Part shown: positions 5,613 to 7,894 of the stretch, piece after piece
How the letters are laid out: each line of letters starts with the position of its first letter
How positions within the stretch are numbered: position 1 is the first letter of the stretch
Origin: Helicobacteraceae bacterium
GTDB lineage: Bacteria > Campylobacterota > Campylobacteria > Campylobacterales > Sulfurimonadaceae
DNA: 7,894 bases
Direction: 5' to 3'
Assembly: GCA_030613795.1 (NCBI GenBank)
Contig: JAUWLG010000050.1
Coordinates: 1-7,894 of the forward strand
Program-made: the position numbers and the translations under genes
Notes under the pieces: model-generated
Database searches by the model: none
Told to the model about the DNA's origin: nothing
The model's input: only the letters and a program-made list of their open reading frames with translations

Positions 5613-6559
5613 AAGAAGCTATTGTTTTACTCAATATGGGCGGGCCAAACAATCTCCAAGAGGTTGAGATGTTCTTAAAAAACATGTTTAACGATCCCAA
5701 TATCTTGACCATGAAAAGTAACCTGATGCGTAAGTTTGTTGGGGGGATGATCACCTTTACCCGTGCAGAGTCTTCACAGGAGATCTACCGTCAACTCGGT
5801 GGGAAGTCACCGATCGTTGACCACACTAAAAACCTCATTGCAGCCTTGAAAGAGAAGCTTGACGACGAGAATGTTATTGTTGATTTTGTCATGCGTTACA
5901 CACCGCCGTTCGCTCCAGAGGTCATTGAACGTCTGAAAACTAAAAACGTAGAGAAGGTCTATCTTATACCTCTCTATCCGCAGTTCTCAACGACAACGAC
6001 AAAGTCCTCTCTTGAAGATTTTGAAGAGGCGTTTCATGATAGCGGTATGGATGCTATTTTGGTTGAAGTCAAACACTATTACGAGAATAACACCTATAAT
6101 GAAGCGGTTATCGAACGCATTAAAGAGAAGATGACGGATAGCGACTATAACGATTTTGACATCATATTTTCAGCCCACGGTCTGCCGCAGAAGATCGTAG
6201 ATGCGGGTGACCCGTATCAGCGTCATGTCGAACGCCATGTTGAACTTTTGAAAACGAAGCTTCAAGAACATGAGATGAAGTTTCATCAAGTGCATTTGGC
6301 CTATCAGTCCAAAGTCGGTCCGATGAAGTGGCTTGAACCCTCTTTGGAAGAGTCACTTGGCAAGGTACGCAACCGTGGTGTCGTGATCTATCCGATCGCC
6401 TTTACCATTGACAACTCAGAGACCGACTTTGAACTTGAGATCGAATACAGAGAGATCGCTGAAGAGATGGGCTTTAATGAGTATCGTGTCTGTAGGTGTG
6501 TGAACGACAGCGATAAGTTTGTAGACGCACTGATCGAGATCTATCAAAAGATGAAATAG
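5609..6559 (+). CDS. hemH: Ferrochelatase
   Basis: This 316-residue enzyme inserts ferrous iron into the porphyrin ring, the final step of protoheme synthesis in the protoporphyrin route. The length matches bacterial ferrochelatases of about 310-320 residues. Diagnostic segments are LLNMGGP (7-13), YRQLGGKSPI (60-69), MRYTPP (95-100), IPLYPQFSTTTT (120-131), FSAHGLP (187-193) with metal-site His190, AYQSKVGPMKWLEP (231-244), and DNSETDFELEIEY (268-280) with the conserved acidic Glu271. The start is GTG at 5609, inside the hydrolase stop (GTGA overlap), with a weak AAAGG about 10 bases upstream. Translation is therefore probably coupled to the hydrolase. A hairpin overlapping the stop codon ends the unit. 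Two Cys near the C-terminus (CRC, 295-297) are visible; whether they bind a cluster cannot be judged here. Confidence 0.96.
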   Translation: MKEAIVLLNMGGPNNLQEVEMFLKNMFNDPNILTMKSNLMRKFVGGMITFTRAESSQEIYRQLGGKSPIVDHTKNLIAALKEKLDDENVIVDFVMRYTPPFAPEVIERLKTKNVEKVYLIPLYPQFSTTTTKSSLEDFEEAFHDSGMDAILVEVKHYYENNTYNEAVIERIKEKMTDSDYNDFDIIFSAHGLPQKIVDAGDPYQRHVERHVELLKTKLQEHEMKFHQVHLAYQSKVGPMKWLEPSLEESLGKVRNRGVVIYPIAFTIDNSETDFELEIEYREIAEEMGFNEYRVCRCVNDSDKFVDALIEIYQKMK

Positions 6560-6574
6560 CTTTATAGCTATTTT
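6554..6574 (+). terminator. Stem-loop overlapping the hemH stop codon
   Basis: AAATAGCT (6554-6561) pairs perfectly with AGCTATTT (6566-6573) around a TTAT loop, and the stem contains the TAG stop. Only a TTTT run follows, so termination is probably partial. It still marks the likely end of the hydrolase-hemH transcript. Confidence 0.5.
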
Positions 6575-6668
6575 AAAATCCATCCCATGCCCTTCCGGCT
6601 GTACTATATAAAGCAAAACCTTCCTCTTCGCATCTATTGCCTTAGAACTGCTAAAATATGAGTGATTA

Positions 6669-6674
6669 TATATT
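6669..6674 (+). promoter_or_regulatory. Candidate -10 element for the HAD-apbE pair
   Basis: TATATT is a five-of-six -10 match that would give a leader of about 24 bases retaining AAGG (6694-6697), seven bases before ATG 6705. TAAAAT at 6652-6657 is an equally good alternative with a longer leader. No clear -35 is visible for either. Confidence 0.3.
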
Positions 6675-6704
6675 AGACTAATAAAAGGCACCTAAGGTGA
6701 AATC

Positions 6705-7331
6705 ATGATCGTAGTAATTTTTGATATGGATGGAACACTGATCGATTCACAGCATGACATTACCACTTCGATCAACCATGTTCGTAACATAAACCATGAG
6801 CTGGAGCCGTTGAATAGCGATTTTGTTGTTGAAGCGATCAACCGCGATCAGCGAAATCTGGCCAAACTCTTTTATAACACTGAAAACTATGAAGACCGTG
6901 ATCGTATTATCTTTGAAGCACATTACCATAAGCAGTGTACAGAGTCAGCTAGACTTTATGATGGTGTCGAAGAGCTTATCGTCTCATTGCATAAGAGTGG
7001 CATTAAAATGGGCGTAGCCACTAACGCACCCAGCCCGTTCGCCAACCGCATACTTGAGCATGTCGGTATAGCAAAATATTTTGAACGCATTGTCGGTGCA
7101 GATATGGTGGTACTGCCTAAGCCTGACCCTGAAATGTTGCAAGTCACACTCGAACATACACTTTTTGATTCAACTATAGACAGTGCATTTATGGTGGGTG
7201 ACAACTCCAAAGATATGGAGTCCGCTTTTCGCGCAGGTGTGACCTCTGTCTTTGCAACCTGGGGTTTCAGCCCGCAAGGTCACGGTGATCATGTTATTGG
7301 ACATCCTAGAGAACTGCTTGAACTGATCTGA
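6705..7331 (+). CDS. HAD-superfamily phosphatase, phosphoglycolate-phosphatase-like
   Basis: The 208-residue cytoplasmic protein has all four HAD motifs: motif I FDMDGT (Asp7 nucleophile, Asp9 general acid/base), motif II VATNAP (Thr106), motif III LPKPDPEM (Lys139), and motif IV VGDNSKDMESA (Asp166 and Asp170, Mg2+ binding). A helical cap (about residues 17-85) sits between motifs I and II, the C1 cap of the Gph/PGP/beta-phosphoglucomutase branch. It should dephosphorylate a small phosphorylated metabolite. Phosphoglycolate is possible, but substrate cannot be read from sequence, so no gene symbol is given. AAGG at 6694-6697 supports the start. The next gene begins three bases after its stop, so the two are probably one transcript. 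Confidence 0.88.
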   Translation: MIVVIFDMDGTLIDSQHDITTSINHVRNINHELEPLNSDFVVEAINRDQRNLAKLFYNTENYEDRDRIIFEAHYHKQCTESARLYDGVEELIVSLHKSGIKMGVATNAPSPFANRILEHVGIAKYFERIVGADMVVLPKPDPEMLQVTLEHTLFDSTIDSAFMVGDNSKDMESAFRAGVTSVFATWGFSPQGHGDHVIGHPRELLELI

Positions 7332-7334
7332 TCG

Positions 7335-7894
7335 ATGAAAGTTCTTTTACTCTTACTATTGGCATCATCACTATACTCTACAGAGATGATTGAGCGTACG
7401 CAGATGTTGATGGGTACCTTCGCAACTATATCACTGCCAAAAGAGAAGAATAAAGAGCAGCAAAAAAGTTTTGAGATCTTAAAAGATGTGGAAGCTTCGC
7501 TCTCAAGCTATGATCCTAAAGCGGATATATACAAACTCAATCATAATCGTTCTACTCATATCTCTCCCTATAGCTATGAAGCGCTCCTGCTCTCTAAACG
7601 ATATTACGATGAGAGTGACGGCTATTTTGACATTACTGTAGGCTCTATAACCAAAGAGCTGTACCGTTTTGGTGAAGAAACGCGTCTTGTAAGTCGGGAG
7701 GAGTTACAAAAGGCCAAGATCAACTTTAAAGGGCTGCATTTTGACAGAGATATGGCATGGTTAGACAAAGGCACTGTAATTGACCTAGGTGGTATGGGTA
7801 AAGGTTTTGGTGTTGATAAGGTTGTACTGTATCTGAAAGAGCAAAACATCACACAAGGAAAGATCGCTTTGAGTGGTGACATACGCTGTTTAGA
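7335..7894 (+). CDS. apbE: FAD:protein FMN transferase (ApbE family), C-terminus outside window
   Basis: The first 186 codons are present. The protein begins with a signal peptide-like stretch (MKVLLLLLLASSLYS, cleavage plausible near residue 16) without a lipobox Cys, so a periplasmic rather than lipoprotein form is likely. Family motifs in order are MGTFATI (26-32), a YDPKADIYKLN block (near 60-70), DGYFDITVGS (near 95-104), IDLGGMGKGFGVDK (near 148-161), and SGDIR near the edge. ApbE uses FAD and Mg2+ to attach FMN to Thr or Ser of target proteins such as NqrC/RnfG-type subunits. The customary GGD before the active-site loop reads SGD here. It lies three bases after the HAD gene, and no clear ribosome binding site is seen, so translation may be coupled. 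Confidence 0.88.
   Translation, partial: MKVLLLLLLASSLYSTEMIERTQMLMGTFATISLPKEKNKEQQKSFEILKDVEASLSSYDPKADIYKLNHNRSTHISPYSYEALLLSKRYYDESDGYFDITVGSITKELYRFGEETRLVSREELQKAKINFKGLHFDRDMAWLDKGTVIDLGGMGKGFGVDKVVLYLKEQNITQGKIALSGDIRCL

Noticed and set aside
6689..6699. Palindrome CACCT-a-AGGTG around the ribosome binding site of the HAD gene
   Set aside because: The one-base spacer cannot form an RNA hairpin, and an 11-base symmetry containing a ribosome binding site is easily accidental.
1..7894. CRISPR array, tRNA, rRNA, phage or defence module
   Set aside because: I looked for regularly spaced repeats, tRNA-like cloverleaf signatures and system-type gene clusters and saw none; most of the genes belong to common families.

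Overview
The window looks like ordinary chromosome from a Campylobacterota bacterium (formerly Epsilonproteobacteria), most likely a sulfur-oxidising Sulfurimonas, Sulfuricurvum or Sulfurovum relative. This rests on my recognition of the protein styles (two-subunit-type GlyS, an epsilon-style HemH ending, a class II superoxide reductase), the moderate G+C and the tight co-directional packing. The genus is a guess.

Left part, minus strand: a gene cut by the window edge (1-277) encodes the N-terminal part of a family 4 uracil-DNA-glycosylase homologue whose catalytic motif is not the usual one. Upstream of it is a complete class II superoxide reductase gene (477-863), with a hairpin just after its stop. 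A 426-base gene-free stretch (864-1289) follows. It holds a candidate promoter for the reductase, two adjacent perfect short palindromes, a 109-base imperfect long hairpin, a terminator-like stem-loop facing right, and the candidate glyS promoter. This is the least explained part of the window.

Right part, plus strand: glyS (glycyl-tRNA synthetase beta subunit) ends in a good intrinsic terminator. Next come a stand-alone FAD oxidoreductase resembling the C-terminal half of MnmC, a 165-base MITE-like repeat with 18-base inverted ends, a membrane-anchored alpha/beta hydrolase that overlaps hemH (ferrochelatase) by 4 bases, a HAD phosphatase, and the start of an apbE-type FAD:protein FMN transferase that runs off the right edge. 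The hydrolase-hemH pair and the HAD-apbE pair each look co-transcribed.

The genes are mostly housekeeping: translation (glyS, perhaps tRNA wobble modification), haem and flavin cofactor handling (hemH, apbE), oxidative defence (superoxide reductase) and repair-like functions. I found no CRISPR array, rRNA, tRNA, phage or toxin-antitoxin module, and no convincing new multi-gene system. The items most worth a second look are the altered glycosylase motif, the intergenic long hairpin with its neighbouring palindromes, the MITE-like repeat, and the missing ribosome binding site before the oxidoreductase.
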